Assembly: GCA_009930125.1 (NCBI GenBank)
Contig: RZYZ01000115.1
Coordinates: 1-6,531 of the forward strand
DNA length: 6,531 bases
From: Clostridia bacterium
GTDB lineage: Bacteria; Bacillota; Clostridia; Clostridiales; Clostridiaceae
Reading direction: 5' to 3'
Position numbers and translations under genes: made by a program. The notes under the pieces are model-generated. The model did not search any database and was not told where the DNA came from. It saw only the letters and a program-made list of their open reading frames with translations. Of this stretch, positions 5,574-6,531 are shown one piece after another. How positions within the stretch are numbered: the stretch's first letter is position 1; each line of letters opens with the position of its first letter.

Positions 5574-6263
5574 CTATTCTTTCCCCCATCTGTATCCGGT
5601 TCCCCATACAGTTTCAATGTACTGAGGTTCAGAAGGGTTGTCTTCGATCTTTGCTCGTAGCCTTCTCATATTCACGTCCACGATTTTCGGATCTCCTATG
5701 AAGTCATAGCCCCATGCCAGATTCAGCAGTTCGTCTCTTGAGAAGGCTTTTCCTTCATTTTCGAGGAAGATCTTCATGATCGCAAACTCCTTGGGCGTCA
5801 GCTCGATGTATTCCTCCCCTTTTTTCAGGGTCTGGGAATACTTGTCCATGGTGAAGACCCGGCTTACAAGAAGCTTTCCTTCTTCACCGATGCCTTTGGC
5901 ATCCTCCAGCCTCCTTATCAATGCTTTGGTTCTCAGAATGAACTCCGTGGGATTGAAAGGCTTCACCACATAGTCGTCTGCACCATGTTCCAGTCCTGAG
6001 ATCTTATCCAGATCCTGCCCTTTGGCTGTGAGCATGATGATGCCGATGTTCGGATGCGTTTCTCTCAGTCTTCTGCAGACCTCAAATCCGTCTATGCCCG
6101 GAAGCATCACATCCAGCACGGCCACATGGGGTTTTTCCAGTTTGGTCAGTCTCAGGGCTTCTTCCCCGCTGCCCGCTTCTATGACGGAAAACCCATTTCG
6201 CTCGAAATTGATTTTCAGGAACGCTCTGATACTGGATTCATCTTCACATATAAGTATCTTCAT
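5574..6263 (-). CDS. OmpR/PhoB-family response regulator, 229 aa
   Basis: This is a DNA-binding transcription regulator, the probable partner of the kinase downstream. The receiver domain (about 1-118) shows the acidic pair E7/D8, phospho-acceptor Asp51 in VLDVMLPGIDGFEV, Thr79 in IMLTA and Lys101 in VVKPFNPTE. The winged-helix effector domain (about 128-228) shows ELTPKEFAIMKIFLENEGKAF, RDELLNLAWGYDF, the recognition helix VDVNMRRLRAKIE and the wing TVWGTGYRWGKE. All key receiver residues are present. An in-frame GTG at 6270-6272 would add three residues, but it lies inside the ribosome binding site, so ATG 6261-6263 giving MKILICEDE is the better start. The kinase start follows the stop by 33 bases. 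The fold resembles PhoP/WalR regulators, but the targets cannot be predicted. Confidence 0.95.
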   Translation of the reverse strand: MKILICEDESSIRAFLKINFERNGFSVIEAGSGEEALRLTKLEKPHVAVLDVMLPGIDGFEVCRRLRETHPNIGIIMLTAKGQDLDKISGLEHGADDYVVKPFNPTEFILRTKALIRRLEDAKGIGEEGKLLVSRVFTMDKYSQTLKKGEEYIELTPKEFAIMKIFLENEGKAFSRDELLNLAWGYDFIGDPKIVDVNMRRLRAKIEDNPSEPQYIETVWGTGYRWGKE

Positions 6264-6268
6264 ACAGT

Positions 6269-6279
6269 TCACCTTCCTT
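6269..6279 (-). promoter_or_regulatory. Ribosome binding site that decides the regulator start
   Basis: AAGGAAGGTGA on the - strand is close to the full anti-SD complement AAGGAGGTGA, with one extra base. Its AGGTGA end lies five bases before ATG 6263. The GTG inside it (6270-6272) is therefore unlikely to be the start. Confidence 0.65.
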
Positions 6280-6315
6280 TTCTTTCAGTTCTCTTTTCCG
6301 TGTCTGTAATTCCTT

Positions 6316-6531
6316 CTATTTCAGAATACCGAAGCTGTATCCTTCATTTCTCAGTGTATCGATGATCAGGGGTAGAGACTCTGTGGTCATTTCCTTGTTC
6401 TCCGCATCATGCATAAGGACCACGATCACATCCTTCACATTGGTGTACACAAGAGACTCCATGACAAAAGCCGCCAGGGCTTCCGGATCTTTGGGTCTTC
6501 TTGCTGTAGGCTCTGAGTCTCCATTCATGGC
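6316..6531 (-). CDS. Polysaccharide deacetylase (NodB/CE4 family), C-terminal 71 residues, cut by window edge
   Basis: The visible part ends a CE4/NodB-homology domain. DVIVVLMHDAENKEMTTESL carries the family's LxH motif (His at visible residue 41 of 71), one of the active-site histidine motifs, and is followed by the typical LPLIIDTLRNEGYSFGIL ending. The first residues, AMNGDSEP, resemble the stretch just after the D-W motif of such enzymes. The ATG at 6526-6528 is therefore internal and the gene continues beyond the window. Members remove N-acetyl groups from peptidoglycan or other amino sugars, usually outside the cell. The stop is 52 bases before the regulator start with no terminator between them, so co-transcription is likely, which ties the two-component system to envelope remodelling. 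Metal-binding motifs and any signal peptide are out of view. Confidence 0.85.
   Translation of the reverse strand, partial: AMNGDSEPTARRPKDPEALAAFVMESLVYTNVKDVIVVLMHDAENKEMTTESLPLIIDTLRNEGYSFGILK

Overview
The window looks like part of a low-to-moderate GC Bacillota chromosome, probably a clostridial-type anaerobe. This is inferred from the purine-rich Shine-Dalgarno sequences (GGAGGGG, AAGGAG), sigma-A-like promoters with 17-base spacers, a lipoprotein signal with an LSGC lipobox, and a PhoR/WalK-like two-component pair. No rRNA or other taxonomic marker is present, so the genus cannot be named.

Left edge (1 to about 280, + strand): the 3' end of an IS200/IS605- or IS607-type element. It holds the last 40 residues of TnpB (second zinc-ribbon CxxC and the DRDxNAS motif), then a structured right end that probably carries the omega/reRNA scaffold and closes with a hairpin at 245-276. 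The element stops about a dozen bases before the next gene. That gene (293-913) encodes a small LiaI/LiaF-like polytopic membrane protein and ends at a strong 13-bp terminator (926-959).

Middle (978-2443, - strand): a two-gene operon read from two overlapping sigma-A-like promoters. It encodes a BmrU/YegS/DagK-family lipid kinase and then, 18 bases downstream, a charged helical protein of 149 residues that I do not recognise. It converges on the LiaI-like gene, and the terminator hairpin lies between them.

Right (2614-6531, - strand): a compact operon in the order polysaccharide deacetylase (3' end only), OmpR/PhoB-type response regulator, membrane sensor histidine kinase, and a 507-residue lipoprotein of unknown function. 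It is closed by two hairpins, one after the other. The kinase and lipoprotein genes are 2-5 bases apart, and the lipoprotein's ribosome binding site lies in the last kinase codons, so they are probably translationally coupled. The plausible theme is cell-envelope sensing and remodelling: extracytoplasmic signal, kinase, regulator, with a peptidoglycan/polysaccharide deacetylase and a surface lipoprotein in the same transcript. The target genes cannot be read from this sequence.

There is no CRISPR array, tRNA, rRNA, toxin-antitoxin pair or defence island. The least explained items are the lipoprotein tied to the two-component system, the helical protein paired with the lipid kinase, and the TnpB right end abutting a membrane-protein gene. 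I see no clear evidence of a new multi-gene system beyond these.
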